Shown in pieces: positions 27,977 to 36,664 of a stretch of 64,000 nt of DNA. The translations under genes were made by a program, and so were the position numbers. The first letter of the stretch is position 1. Every line of letters begins with the position of its first letter. Source of the DNA: Photobacterium sp. TLY01 (GTDB lineage: Bacteria; Pseudomonadota; Gammaproteobacteria; Enterobacterales; Vibrionaceae). The DNA lies in contig NZ_CP090364.1 of the NCBI RefSeq assembly GCF_021432065.1, positions 1,564,601-1,628,600 on the forward strand, written 5' to 3'. The notes below the pieces were generated by a model. The model searched no databases. It saw only the letters and a program-made list of their open reading frames with translations, and was not told the DNA's origin.

Positions 27977-28654
27977 TTACGAAAACTGTGTGATTGCGAC
28001 ATAACCTGTGTGAATCCCGTATGCGAGCAATAGCAAAGCACTGGTTTTTTTAACTACCTGATTGGAAAGCCATTGTTTCAGTGTTTCTGCAAAGCTGCCA
28101 ACTAACAGCATTGCTGGCAGGGTTCCCAGACCAAAGGCAAGCATAACACCGGCACCAGAAGCAGCATTTCCAGCGACCGCCGCCCAACTCAGCATCGAGT
28201 AAACTAATCCGCAGGGTAACCAACCCCATACCAGTCCAAACGGAAAGGCCGCGAGAGGCGATTTCAGCGGTAACATTGATTTAGCGAAAGGTGAGATGAA
28301 ACGCCAAAGTGATTGGCCGAGCACTTCAATTTTAGTGACACCTTGCCACCATTGGCCTATGTACAAAGCGAGGAGAATCATCATCACTGCAGCAAAAATA
28401 CGCAGGAAAAGGAGCGCTGTGCTCAATCCACTTAACGTTGCCATTCCTGCTACCGCGCCACCAATTACAGCGCCCGCTGCTGCGTAAGAAACCAGTCGCC
28501 CGGTGTTATAACAGAGCAGATAAGGAAAACGGCGGTTTTGCTGTTGGCCAGGCATGCCTAAAGTGATCGCGGCAGCGATACCGCCACACATCCCCAGACA
28601 ATGGCCTGCACCCAGCAGGCCAATCACAAAGGCAGCGAAGAAATCTGTGCTCAC
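27977..28654 (-). CDS. TauE/SafE-type membrane protein of the cbb3 cluster
   Basis: 225 residues with about six membrane segments. The N-terminal 'GLLGAGHCLGMCGGIAAAI' contains the metal-binding-type G-H-C-x-G-M-C-G-G motif found in DsbD-like and copper-handling members of the sulfite exporter TauE/SafE family. It is the last gene of the cco assembly block and overlaps ccoS by 4 bp, so it is probably in the same operon. A role in copper delivery to cytochrome cbb3 is inferred from context. Confidence 0.78.
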   Translation of the reverse strand: MSTDFFAAFVIGLLGAGHCLGMCGGIAAAITLGMPGQQQNRRFPYLLCYNTGRLVSYAAAGAVIGGAVAGMATLSGLSTALLFLRIFAAVMMILLALYIGQWWQGVTKIEVLGQSLWRFISPFAKSMLPLKSPLAAFPFGLVWGWLPCGLVYSMLSWAAVAGNAASGAGVMLAFGLGTLPAMLLVGSFAETLKQWLSNQVVKKTSALLLLAYGIHTGYVAITQFS

Positions 28655-28848
28655 TGTTTTTCCTTGCCTGTGTGATCATCATCCGTCTTGTCTTCGTTTT
28701 TTTTCTCTTCATTCTCATCGAACAGGATGTCGTACCCCTGTCTTTCGAGGTCTTCAAACTGTTCTGACTTGACTGCCCAGATAAAAATGGCAACAGCAAT
28801 ACAAACGAAGATAATCGCAATTGGGATGAGTAAATACAGGCTAGCCAT
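28651..28848 (-). CDS. ccoS: Cytochrome cbb3 oxidase assembly protein CcoS
   Basis: 65 residues with one N-terminal membrane span ('LYLLIPIAIIFVCIAVAIFIWAVKS') then a charged tail. The 'FIWAVKSEQFEDLERQGYDILFD' stretch is the CcoS signature. CcoS is needed to insert cofactors into cbb3 oxidase. It overlaps ccoI (8 bp) and the TauE gene (4 bp), consistent with translational coupling. Confidence 0.92.
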   Translation of the reverse strand: MASLYLLIPIAIIFVCIAVAIFIWAVKSEQFEDLERQGYDILFDENEEKKNEDKTDDDHTGKEKQ

Positions 28849-31219
28849 CTTCTTTCAATAACCTCAGTGAATTAGAGACAACAATGATGGAGCTGGCTGA
28901 CATACCGAATACAGCAATATAAGGGGCCACCAGGCCGGCAACAGCCAGAGGCAGAATAACAAGGTTATACCCTAATGCCCATGACAGATTTTCCCGGATG
29001 ATCTGCTTGGTTTTCATTGCCAGGCGCCTGGCTTCCAGCACTCGGTTTAAATGGTCGCCCAGTAAAACCATATCTGCAGACGATTTCGCAACATCTGTTC
29101 CTCCGCCCATTGCAAGTGACAGATGGGCACCCGCCAGTACTGGCGCATCATTTACACCGTCACCAATCATCAGAGCCACCTGATCTTTGGCAAGGCTGTT
29201 GAGGTAGTCGAGTTTGCCTTGCGGGGTCGCCCCGCTAATCAGTTTGTCTACAGCAAGCGTTTTTGCCACGCGAGCGGCATTGTCGGAGTTATCGCCTGTG
29301 AGCATGGTGACCTGAATCCCTTCAGCCTGAAAGGCACTGATCAGGGATTGACTGTCGTGCCGGATAGGATCATCTAACTGAAAAGCGGCGACGGGGTTGC
29401 CGTTACAAGTCAGCCAAACCTGGAAGTCCTGATCCGGAGATGGGGCGCTTTCTCCGTTGAACGCAAAAGCCTGCTTCCCGATTCGCCATTCATTTCCTTC
29501 TCTCATGCCTTTGAGACCAAAGCCGATTTCGTTTTCAACCTCATCAAAGGAAAAGGTTGTGTTTCGATAACCAGAGAAAGCCCGGGCGATAGGATGGTTT
29601 GCAAAGCGTTCCAGCTCGGCAGCAATACTCAGGACGTCTGTTTCATCATAACTGTCGAAGCAGACTGTTTGGACGATTCTGACATTGCCTTCGGTTAAGG
29701 TGCCGGTTTTATCAATCACCAGTTGGTTCACATTACAGAGTGTTTCCAGCACGTGCCCGCGCCGGAGCAGAATGCCCAGACGGCCAAGACGCGAGGTCGC
29801 GCAAGTCAGCGCAGTTGGTGTCGCCAGTGACAAGGCGCAAGGGCAGGTGGCAACCAATACTGCTAAGGTAATCCATAAGGCATCTTCAGGCTTGACCTGG
29901 TGCCAGTAAAGCCAGGTCCCTGCCGCAATGATAAGGATCACCGCGACGAAATAGCGCGCGACCACGTCAGCAATTTCTGCAATTTTGGGCTTCGTTGCCT
30001 GAGCTTCATCCTGAAGACGAATGATGTTCGAAATAAGAGAGTGCTGGCGATCCTGAGTAACTTTTACGGTCAGGTTACCGTCACCGTTAATTGTGCCGGC
30101 ATACACAGTATCATCTTTACCTCTTCGAACGGGCAGCGGCTCGCCGGTCAGCATGGATTCGTCGATCACACTGTTTCCAGAGACAATTATCCCATCGGCA
30201 GGCAGGCTTTCTCCGGGTAATACAGTGACAACGTCACCTGATTTCAGGCTTTTAGCTGCAATCTGGCGACCATCAGCCAGATTGGCCATCGCCGGAATCA
30301 ATTTCAGCAGGTTGGCACTGGCTGCAGCTGCTTTACGCCGCGCCCGCATCTCAAGATAGCGGCCGATTAACAAAAAGAAGGTAAACATCGAAATGGATTC
30401 GAAGAACACTTCTCCTTTTTCTGTCACCGTGGCATAAAAACTGGCCACGTAAGCAAAGATAAGCGCAATCGAAACCGGGACATCCATGCCTAATGTGCGT
30501 GCTTTCAGGTTCCGCCAGGCATTGAGATAAAATGGCAGTGCCGAGTAGAGAAGCACAGGCGTGGCGAAAAGAAGGCTGACCCAACGGAAATAGTTGCGGA
30601 AGCTTTCATCCAGATCACCAAATACCTCAAAGTAGAGCGCCACTGCCAGCATCATCACTTGCATGCTGGCTAAGCCGGCGATCCCTAAACGGTACAGGTA
30701 GCTTTTCATTGTATTGTGGTAATGCTGCTCCTGGTTATCCGCCTCAAAAGGGGCCGCTTTGTAACCCAGGCGATGAATGGCGGATAAAAGAGTGCTGAGT
30801 TTCGTCTGTTCGGGGTTCCAGCTGAGCAGCGCACGGTGCGTGGCGGTATTGACGCGAATGTTAACCAGGCCTTTTTCGCGTTTGAGTTGTCTTTCAATTA
30901 ACCATGCGCAGGCGGCACACGACACGCCCTCGAGTGACAATGTCACTTCATGTGTGTTGTCGCTGGTTCTGACAAAGTCTTGCTGTATCTCTTTGTTGTC
31001 GTACAGGGCAAGAGACTGCAGTTGCTGAGGAACCAGATCGGCTTTGTCTGCTGTTGCCGTCCGGTACTCGTAATAGGATGTCAAACCACTGTCGACTATG
31101 GTGCTTGCCACAGCGTGGCAGCCCGGGCAGCACATACTGCGCGCTTCTCCCAGGATATCGACCGTTAAATGGGTTTCGTGTGGGACAGGATCACCACAGT
31201 GGTAGCAAGAGGTTGTCAT
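28841..31219 (-). CDS. ccoI: Copper-translocating P1B-type ATPase CcoI/FixI
   Basis: 792 residues from the ATG at 31219, overlapping the ccoH stop by ATGA. The N terminus carries a cysteine-rich heavy-metal-binding region (SCYHCG, MCCPGCH) and an HMA domain with 'GVSCAACAWL'. Later come the C-P-C transport motif ('VATCPCALSLATP'), the phosphorylation site D-K-T-G-T, the H-P motif ('NHPIARAF') and 'GDGVNDAPVL'. CcoI exports Cu to the periplasm for assembly of the cbb3 active site. Two matS sites lie inside this gene. Confidence 0.95.
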   Translation of the reverse strand: MTTSCYHCGDPVPHETHLTVDILGEARSMCCPGCHAVASTIVDSGLTSYYEYRTATADKADLVPQQLQSLALYDNKEIQQDFVRTSDNTHEVTLSLEGVSCAACAWLIERQLKREKGLVNIRVNTATHRALLSWNPEQTKLSTLLSAIHRLGYKAAPFEADNQEQHYHNTMKSYLYRLGIAGLASMQVMMLAVALYFEVFGDLDESFRNYFRWVSLLFATPVLLYSALPFYLNAWRNLKARTLGMDVPVSIALIFAYVASFYATVTEKGEVFFESISMFTFFLLIGRYLEMRARRKAAAASANLLKLIPAMANLADGRQIAAKSLKSGDVVTVLPGESLPADGIIVSGNSVIDESMLTGEPLPVRRGKDDTVYAGTINGDGNLTVKVTQDRQHSLISNIIRLQDEAQATKPKIAEIADVVARYFVAVILIIAAGTWLYWHQVKPEDALWITLAVLVATCPCALSLATPTALTCATSRLGRLGILLRRGHVLETLCNVNQLVIDKTGTLTEGNVRIVQTVCFDSYDETDVLSIAAELERFANHPIARAFSGYRNTTFSFDEVENEIGFGLKGMREGNEWRIGKQAFAFNGESAPSPDQDFQVWLTCNGNPVAAFQLDDPIRHDSQSLISAFQAEGIQVTMLTGDNSDNAARVAKTLAVDKLISGATPQGKLDYLNSLAKDQVALMIGDGVNDAPVLAGAHLSLAMGGGTDVAKSSADMVLLGDHLNRVLEARRLAMKTKQIIRENLSWALGYNLVILPLAVAGLVAPYIAVFGMSASSIIVVSNSLRLLKEDG
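30225..30237. other. matS site (MatP target)
   Basis: GTGACAACGTCAC, a perfect match to GTGACRNYGTCAC, inside ccoI. Confidence 0.75.
30934..30946. other. matS site (MatP target)
   Basis: GTGACAATGTCAC, a perfect match to GTGACRNYGTCAC, inside ccoI. Confidence 0.75.
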
Positions 31220-31707
31220 CCTTTGTTTTGTCCATACAGCTTGATCGGATCGGATGAGGGCAGGTTCAGACGGCCATTGAGCATCCATTCACCCTGAAAT
31301 GGCTCGACTTCGACAAACCATGGGCCATCAATCGACTCTGGGGCTGTAAATCGGTAGCGGCCTTTTTGGTCCGGGCTGATCATTTGGGTAAAATCTTTTT
31401 CTGCTAACGTGCGGTGAGTAAAAAGCACTCGCAGGGTTGGAAAATCAGGTAATTCACCTTTATCCAGAGACAGGGTGATATCTTGCTGGATCACCTGGAT
31501 ATCGGCCTTGATTTTCAGGGCGTCGGCGACACGCAGTCGCGAAAAGTCCTGATTAATGCCTTTTCCTTTCTTGTAATAGTCTTCAGCAACCAGATCCACT
31601 TTGTTCTGAGAGAAAATATACAGCGCAGTCATGCTGTATGTAATGGATAAGGCTGGAATCGCAATTATGAACCAGGGCCAAAACTGCTTATACCATGGCT
31701 TTTGCAT
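31216..31707 (-). CDS. ccoH: Cytochrome cbb3 assembly protein FixH/CcoH
   Basis: 163 residues with one N-terminal membrane segment ('FWPWFIIAIPALSITYSMTALYIF') and a periplasmic domain; 'EDYYKKGKGINQDFSRL' is a FixH fingerprint. CcoH binds the oxidase subunits during assembly. It ends on ATGA overlapping ccoI and starts 120 bp after the ccoP stop. Confidence 0.9.
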   Translation of the reverse strand: MQKPWYKQFWPWFIIAIPALSITYSMTALYIFSQNKVDLVAEDYYKKGKGINQDFSRLRVADALKIKADIQVIQQDITLSLDKGELPDFPTLRVLFTHRTLAEKDFTQMISPDQKGRYRFTAPESIDGPWFVEVEPFQGEWMLNGRLNLPSSDPIKLYGQNKG

Positions 31708-31827
31708 TGTGAATCCTTTTAGTATCTATAAAAAGAGCCCCTGATTTTAGCAGGGGCCCTATGACTTAGCTTCAGTGAAATTGTCAGCAAACGTCAACAA
31801 TTAACTGATTCGTAACAGAAATCAGGA

Positions 31828-32805
31828 TTACTGCTCGTTGTTGCTCAGGCCCCATACATAAGCAGAGATCAGCTGAATTTTTTCTTCGCCCAGGATGTTA
31901 TCCCAAGCCGGCATAACACCCTGACGACCGTGAGTAATCGTATCAACAACTGCGCGGCGTGAGCCACCATACAGCCAGATATTATCCGTCAGGTCAGGCG
32001 CACCAAATGCAGGGTTACCTTTACCATCTGTACCATGACAGGCAGCACACACCACAAAGCGTTGTTTACCCGCAGCAGCCTCTTTGGCATTCACTTTACG
32101 GCCAGACAGACTCAGAGCGTAGCTCGTGACTTCTTGTACACCGTCTTCGCCCAGGGTGTCAATCCATGCAGGCATCGCACCTTTACGGCCATGCATCAGG
32201 GTGGTTTTGATGGTTTCAGGTTCACCGCCATACAACCAATCATTATCGGTCAGGTTAGGGAAGCCCTGCTGACCCCGAGCGTCAGAGCCGTGGCACTGAG
32301 CACAGTTTTGCAGGAACAAGCGCTGCCCGACACGGCGAGCATCCTGGTCGGCTGCAATTTCTTCGATTGGACGAAGGTTATTACCAGACTCGTCATAGGC
32401 AAGGGCTTTAAACAGCTCGCCATAAGCTTGTTCTGCATCACCCAACTCTTTGGCATACTGATCCAGCTCTTTCGATTGCTGAGCATTGGCAATTGATGCT
32501 TTTGACTCAGCAACAGTGCGAACTGTCTGATCTGAACTCTGCCAACCCAAAATACCTTTAAAGTTGCCCAGGCCTGGATACAGCGCCAGATATACCAAAG
32601 AAAAAACGATGGTTCCCCAGAACATATAAGACCACCACTTAGGCAGTGGGTTATTGATCTCGCGAATACCATCGTATTCGTGGCCCATGTCCTCACCTTC
32701 TTCTACACCCATTTTGTCCTTGCTACACCAAGCAAGAACGGCTGCAACTGCGGCCAGGGTGCCAAGCGTGATGACGATGATCCATACACTCCAAAACGTC
32801 GACAT
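31828..32805 (-). CDS. ccoP: Cytochrome cbb3 oxidase subunit III, CcoP (dihaem c)
   Basis: 325 residues. An N-terminal membrane region with two spans ('FWSVWIIVITLGTLAAVAAVLAW' and 'WWSYMFWGTIVFSLVYLALYPGLG') is followed by two cytochrome c domains, each with C-x-x-C-H (CAQCH and CAACH). Downstream Met ligands fit 'AMPAW' and 'VMPAW'. It passes electrons from cytochrome c to CcoN via CcoO. It starts 2 bp after the ccoQ stop. Confidence 0.96.
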   Translation of the reverse strand: MSTFWSVWIIVITLGTLAAVAAVLAWCSKDKMGVEEGEDMGHEYDGIREINNPLPKWWSYMFWGTIVFSLVYLALYPGLGNFKGILGWQSSDQTVRTVAESKASIANAQQSKELDQYAKELGDAEQAYGELFKALAYDESGNNLRPIEEIAADQDARRVGQRLFLQNCAQCHGSDARGQQGFPNLTDNDWLYGGEPETIKTTLMHGRKGAMPAWIDTLGEDGVQEVTSYALSLSGRKVNAKEAAAGKQRFVVCAACHGTDGKGNPAFGAPDLTDNIWLYGGSRRAVVDTITHGRQGVMPAWDNILGEEKIQLISAYVWGLSNNEQ

Positions 32806-32807
32806 TC

Positions 32808-32984
32808 TTATTTGCTCCTGTCTTTTTCACGCGTGGCCACATCCTTCTCCTCGTCTGCGAATACCAGATTAGCAGCCTCTTCGAATTGGGATTTGCGGCG
32901 TTTACTGTAGGCCCAAAGGACAATACCAATAAAGCTACCGAACAGAATCACAGTCCAGATACTATGAATGGTTCCGATATCCAT
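32808..32984 (-). CDS. ccoQ: Cytochrome cbb3 oxidase small subunit CcoQ
   Basis: 58 residues, too short for automatic ORF lists, starting MDIGTIHSIWTVILFG and ending TREKDRSK. One membrane span is followed by 'LWAYSKRRKSQFEEAANLVFADEE', the CcoQ/FixQ signature. GGAGG lies 5 nt upstream. It stabilises the interaction of CcoP with the CcoNO core. It is flanked by ccoO (9 bp away) and ccoP. Confidence 0.92.
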   Translation of the reverse strand: MDIGTIHSIWTVILFGSFIGIVLWAYSKRRKSQFEEAANLVFADEEKDVATREKDRSK

Positions 32985-32993
32985 GGTGCCTCC

Positions 32994-33602
32994 TTATTTC
33001 ATCGCGTGACCTAGAGACTGAAGGTAAGCAATAAGTGCGTCCATTTCAGTCTTGCCTTTCACATCATCACCTGCTTTCGCGATTTGTTCATCAGTGTAAG
33101 GTACACCGAACTTATCGCGGAATAAGGCAAGTTTCTTAGCGGTTATTTCGCCATCCAGTACATTCTGCTCCAGCCAAGGGAAGCCGGGCATATTAGATTC
33201 TGGTACGACATCGCGAGGATCGCGCAAGTGAACACGGTGCCATTCATCGGAATAACGACCGCCTACACGAGCCAGATCAGGACCTGTACGCTTAGAGCCC
33301 CACAGGAATGGATGCTCCCACACACTTTCACCCGCAACAGAATAATGGCCGTAACGTTCAGTCTCTGAACGGAATGGGCGAATCATCTGGCTGTGACAAA
33401 CGTTACATCCTTCGCGGATATAAATGTCACGGCCTTCCATTTCCAGGGCAGTGTAAGGGCGCAGGTTTTCGACTGGCTCAGTCGTTTGATCCTGATAGAT
33501 CAATGGCGTGATTTCTACCAGCGCACCCAAACTGATTGCAATCACAATCAGGATGGCCAGCAAACCAACATTTTTTTCAACAAGTTCGTGACGAAAGCTC
33601 AT
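32994..33602 (-). CDS. ccoO: Cytochrome cbb3 oxidase subunit II, CcoO (monohaem c)
   Basis: 202 residues. One N-terminal membrane anchor ('[24 protein letters not shown]') and a cytochrome c domain with '[14 protein letters not shown]'. It carries electrons between CcoP and the CcoN haem centres. Length and motif match the family. It lies 12 bp downstream of ccoN. Confidence 0.96.
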   Translation of the reverse strand: MSFRHELVEKNVGLLAILIVIAISLGALVEITPLIYQDQTTEPVENLRPYTALEMEGRDIYIREGCNVCHSQMIRPFRSETERYGHYSVAGESVWEHPFLWGSKRTGPDLARVGGRYSDEWHRVHLRDPRDVVPESNMPGFPWLEQNVLDGEITAKKLALFRDKFGVPYTDEQIAKAGDDVKGKTEMDALIAYLQSLGHAMK

Positions 33603-33614
33603 CAGTTTTACTCC

Positions 33615-35042
33615 TTATGCTGGTTGCTCTATGGCTTTTAAGCTGTCTTTCGGTGCGGCAATCGTTCTGTAGGCGTTGTAAGCCATCAGGAACATGCCGG
33701 TTACGAAGATCAAACCGCCACAGAAACGCACGAAGTAGAACGGATAAGACGCTTGCAGAGCTTCAACAAAGCTGTAGGTCAGGGTACCGTCGGTATTCAC
33801 CGCACGCCACATCAGGCCTTGCATCACACCAGAAATCCACATAGCGACGATGTACAGAACCGTACCAATTGTGGCCAGCCAGAAATGCACGTTCACCAGT
33901 TTGATGGAGTACATACGCTCTTGACCGAACAGTTTTGGAATCAGGTGATACACCGAACCGATTGAAACCATGGCAACCCAGCCTAATGCACCGGAGTGAA
34001 CGTGGCCGATTGTCCAATCGGTATAGTGGGACAGGGCGTTGACTGTCTTAATCGCCATCATCGGGCCTTCGAAAGTCGACATGCCGTAGAATGACAATGA
34101 CACGACCAGGAAGCGCAGGATAGGGTCATAACGCAGTTTATGCCAAGCGCCAGAGAGTGTCATGATACCGTTAATCATACCACCCCAGGATGGCGCAAAC
34201 AGTACCAGAGACATCACCATGCCCAGCGACTGAGTCCAGTCAGGCAGTGCGGTGTAGTGCAGGTGGTGCGGGCCAGCCCAGATGTACAGAGAGATCAGTG
34301 CCCAGAAGTGCACGATAGACAAACGATAGGAATAAACAGGACGGCCGGCTTGTTTCGGGACGAAGTAATACATCATACCCAGGAAACCAGCAGTAAGAAG
34401 GAAACCTACAGCGTTGTGTCCGTACCACCACTGAACCATGGCATCGACTGCACCAGAGTAAACAGAATACGATTTGGTCATTGAGACCGGAATCGCCATA
34501 CTGTTAACAATGTGAAGAACGGCTACCGTCAGGATGAATGCACCGAAGAACCAGTTTGCCACATAAATGTGGGAGGTTTTTCGTTTAATCATTGTTCCGA
34601 AGAACACGACAGCATAGGAAACCCAGACCACGGCAATCAGTATATCGATTGGCCATTCCAGTTCAGCGTATTCTTTGCTGGTTGTATATCCCATTGGCAG
34701 GGTAATCACTGCGGATAGGATCACGGCTTGCCAGCCCCAGAAGGTGAACGACGCTAACTTGCCACCAAACAACGTGGTTTGACAGGTGCGCTGAACGACA
34801 TAATAAGATGTCGCGAACAGTGCACTGGTACCGAATGCGAAGATCACTGCATTAGTATGCAGCGGACGCAGACGGCTGTATGTCAACCAAGGGGTGTCAA
34901 AGTTAAGTGCCGGCCAAACCAGCTGAGCGGCAATAAATACACCAACGCTCATTCCAACAATACCCCACAGTATGGTAGCCAGGGTAAATTGCCGAACGAC
35001 CGTATAGTTGTAGTTTTGATCAAGCTGCTTTTCTTGGCTCAT
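33615..35042 (-). CDS. ccoN: Cytochrome cbb3 oxidase catalytic subunit I, CcoN
   Basis: 475 residues from the ATG at 35042 (MSQEKQ...). It has 12 membrane segments and the His ligands of haem b, haem b3 and CuB: '[10 protein letters not shown]' (low-spin haem), '[10 protein letters not shown]' and '[13 protein letters not shown]' (CuB), and '[14 protein letters not shown]' (haems). This is the high-affinity terminal oxidase that reduces O2 at low oxygen. It is the first gene of ccoNOQP. The 272-bp region upstream to 35315 should hold the promoter shared with the divergent small gene. Confidence 0.97.
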   Translation of the reverse strand: MSQEKQLDQNYNYTVVRQFTLATILWGIVGMSVGVFIAAQLVWPALNFDTPWLTYSRLRPLHTNAVIFAFGTSALFATSYYVVQRTCQTTLFGGKLASFTFWGWQAVILSAVITLPMGYTTSKEYAELEWPIDILIAVVWVSYAVVFFGTMIKRKTSHIYVANWFFGAFILTVAVLHIVNSMAIPVSMTKSYSVYSGAVDAMVQWWYGHNAVGFLLTAGFLGMMYYFVPKQAGRPVYSYRLSIVHFWALISLYIWAGPHHLHYTALPDWTQSLGMVMSLVLFAPSWGGMINGIMTLSGAWHKLRYDPILRFLVVSLSFYGMSTFEGPMMAIKTVNALSHYTDWTIGHVHSGALGWVAMVSIGSVYHLIPKLFGQERMYSIKLVNVHFWLATIGTVLYIVAMWISGVMQGLMWRAVNTDGTLTYSFVEALQASYPFYFVRFCGGLIFVTGMFLMAYNAYRTIAAPKDSLKAIEQPA

Positions 35043-35315
35043 GTTGCATGCTTCCACTAAAAAATTTCAACTACACTCTTGTTTCTTTGCGAACAACTTC
35101 ATTTCGCAATGCCACCCAAAGCTTAGACAAATCCTGTGTTGTTTTTATAAACAATTCGACACGGAAATTGCTATTTTGTTGTAAAAGTGGCATTTTCAGC
35201 ACGCATAATACTTGAGATAAGAAATGATTGACAGTGTGAAGGGTGGGCTCATGTCGCGGCTCACTATTTTTATGCAAAAAATTTGAACTATGTAACATGG
35301 GAAATGTATACAATC
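35043..35315. promoter_or_regulatory. Divergent promoter region of ccoN
   Basis: About 270 bp between ccoN and a small membrane protein gene on the other strand. It is AT-rich. I found no perfect FNR box (TTGAT-N4-ATCAA), so FNR control is expected from the family but not shown here. Confidence 0.3.
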
Positions 35316-35492
35316 ATGGCTGCACAGAAACTCACGAAAGCTCGGTTGATCCAAATTTTGCTCCTACTTGCTGTTTTGATTGCAGCATTTGTATGGAGAA
35401 CAATTACATATACATCTGATAATAAGACAGAGGAAACACCAGTGAGCTGTGAGAACTCGTTAGATGAATGTACTGAGGTTGAGGCAAAATAG
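35316..35492 (+). CDS. Small single-span membrane protein
   Basis: 58 residues from the ATG at 35316 (an upstream ATG at 35304 is possible). A clear membrane span ('ARLIQILLLLAVLIAAFVWRTITY') precedes a short tail with two Cys residues ('SCENSLDEC'). The frame ends in TAG at 35490 and then continues without another stop for 51 more codons, so either the gene is truncated by a point mutation or two small genes share a frame. In Vibrio, longer proteins of this type sit between ccoN and nosP (recalled, not certain). Function is unknown. Confidence 0.5.
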   Translation: MAAQKLTKARLIQILLLLAVLIAAFVWRTITYTSDNKTEETPVSCENSLDECTEVEAK

Positions 35493-35501
35493 AAGCTGAT
35501 T

Positions 35502-35648
35502 ATGCTTCGAGAGTCTAACCCGGAATCGAGTGTGAACCGAGTACCAAGCGCGGATAACTTTGTATTTACTGGGGATGAAGTGAGCCAAATTGGAGCGATG
35601 ATTTGTTCAATCAAGGTTAATCAGAGAGAATTCAAATTAAGCTATTGA
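35502..35648 (+). CDS. Short ORF continuing the same frame after the stop
   Basis: 48 residues (MLRESNPESSVNRVPSADNF... to ...FKLSY). It is in the same frame as the preceding ORF, three codons after its TAG. No good ribosome-binding site is seen: GAGG is 17 nt away. It may be a separate small gene, coupled translation, or the distal part of an interrupted gene. Low confidence. Confidence 0.3.
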   Translation: MLRESNPESSVNRVPSADNFVFTGDEVSQIGAMICSIKVNQREFKLSY

Positions 35649-35822
35649 AATATATGAGCTTTTAACGTTTATTGTCTTTGGGTTCCGATTGGCTCTGGAT
35701 GGATGCACTGGATGCGGAAAAATAGTATTATTTTTCTTTTGTAATTAATTAAAGTTCATTAAAAACAAATAGATATAGATTTACTCTCAACCATTCACGG
35801 TGTTGGTTCTTATCTTGTCCTT

Positions 35823-36518
35823 TTAAGACAATTTTTTATCCAAAACTCGGTTCGAAACGTTGAAAACCTGCCCGTTGATATGAGAAGCCTCATGACTTAC
35901 TAAAAAACGTACCATAGCAGCCAAGTCTCTGAATTGATTTATATCATTTTTTTTGGCATTTGCTTGGTTAAGGATGTACCGGGCAGCATGGACAGTCACA
36001 TCCGGAGATAAACTATTGGCTAAAGCTTCAGTCAATCCCACCAAGCCTTGGCTGCATACCGCAAGCAGTTCACTGTGAATAGCAGATTCATGAGGGGTAG
36101 GGACAACATGAACGATGGACCCTTTTGTCGCTTTGAGCAGAGGCAGACATTGCCGGGCTGTAAACAGGCTTGCTGTTAGCTGGTGATGGAGAGCCTGGTT
36201 CCAATCAAATAAATCCAGTTCAGTGAATGGGATACCAGCATTGGGTCGTGAAACCTGTGGGTTAATGACCAGTGCATCAAGCCGACCAAATTGAGATTCA
36301 ATCTCCCGGGCGACTGTGGCAATTTCTGATTCTTTACCACAGTCTGTGTTGCGAAACCTGACTCGTGGATCCTCAGCCACCAAATCATAACCCGCATTTT
36401 CGTCATTGCTTAGTGACATAACGATCGACTGAGTCGCGGCAAGCTCTTTGCAGATACGCTTGCCTAACTCTGTTGTTCCTTCTGTGACAATGATTACTGG
36501 TTGCTTTGTCATAGCCAA
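35823..36518 (-). CDS. SDR-family protein with degenerate catalytic motifs (FolM-like)
   Basis: 231 residues with a Rossmann-type fold ('VIIVTEGTTELGKRICKELA') and general SDR layout. The cofactor glycine motif is altered (T-E-G-x3-L-G instead of TGxxxGxG). The region where the catalytic S-Y-x3-K should be ('IVHVVPTPHESAIHSELLAVCSQGLVGLTEAL') lacks both Tyr and Lys. It resembles the FolM/dihydromonapterin reductase branch, but the catalytic tetrad appears lost, so it may be non-enzymatic. It stands alone between two plus-strand units. Confidence 0.65.
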   Translation of the reverse strand: MAMTKQPVIIVTEGTTELGKRICKELAATQSIVMSLSNDENAGYDLVAEDPRVRFRNTDCGKESEIATVAREIESQFGRLDALVINPQVSRPNAGIPFTELDLFDWNQALHHQLTASLFTARQCLPLLKATKGSIVHVVPTPHESAIHSELLAVCSQGLVGLTEALANSLSPDVTVHAARYILNQANAKKNDINQFRDLAAMVRFLVSHEASHINGQVFNVSNRVLDKKLS

Positions 36519-36664
36519 ATCTGCTTTGTCGAATAGTTAAATATTAATAACGGTAAATTGCACACAGACTTAAGAGTTTTTTTTACAAATATTCAATACT
36601 CTGCTGATCCTCAAATTGAAACTGTCTATTATGGGGAAGATACACACTTAGCCGTGAACACGAC

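Noticed and set aside
34140-35060. Plus-strand ORFs inside ccoN and similar long antisense ORFs in ccoI, rlmKL, gdh and pepN
   Set aside because: They are shadows of strongly supported genes on the other strand.
35043-35315. FNR box for the cbb3 operon
   Set aside because: No TTGAT-N4-ATCAA match or close variant was found, although FNR control is expected.
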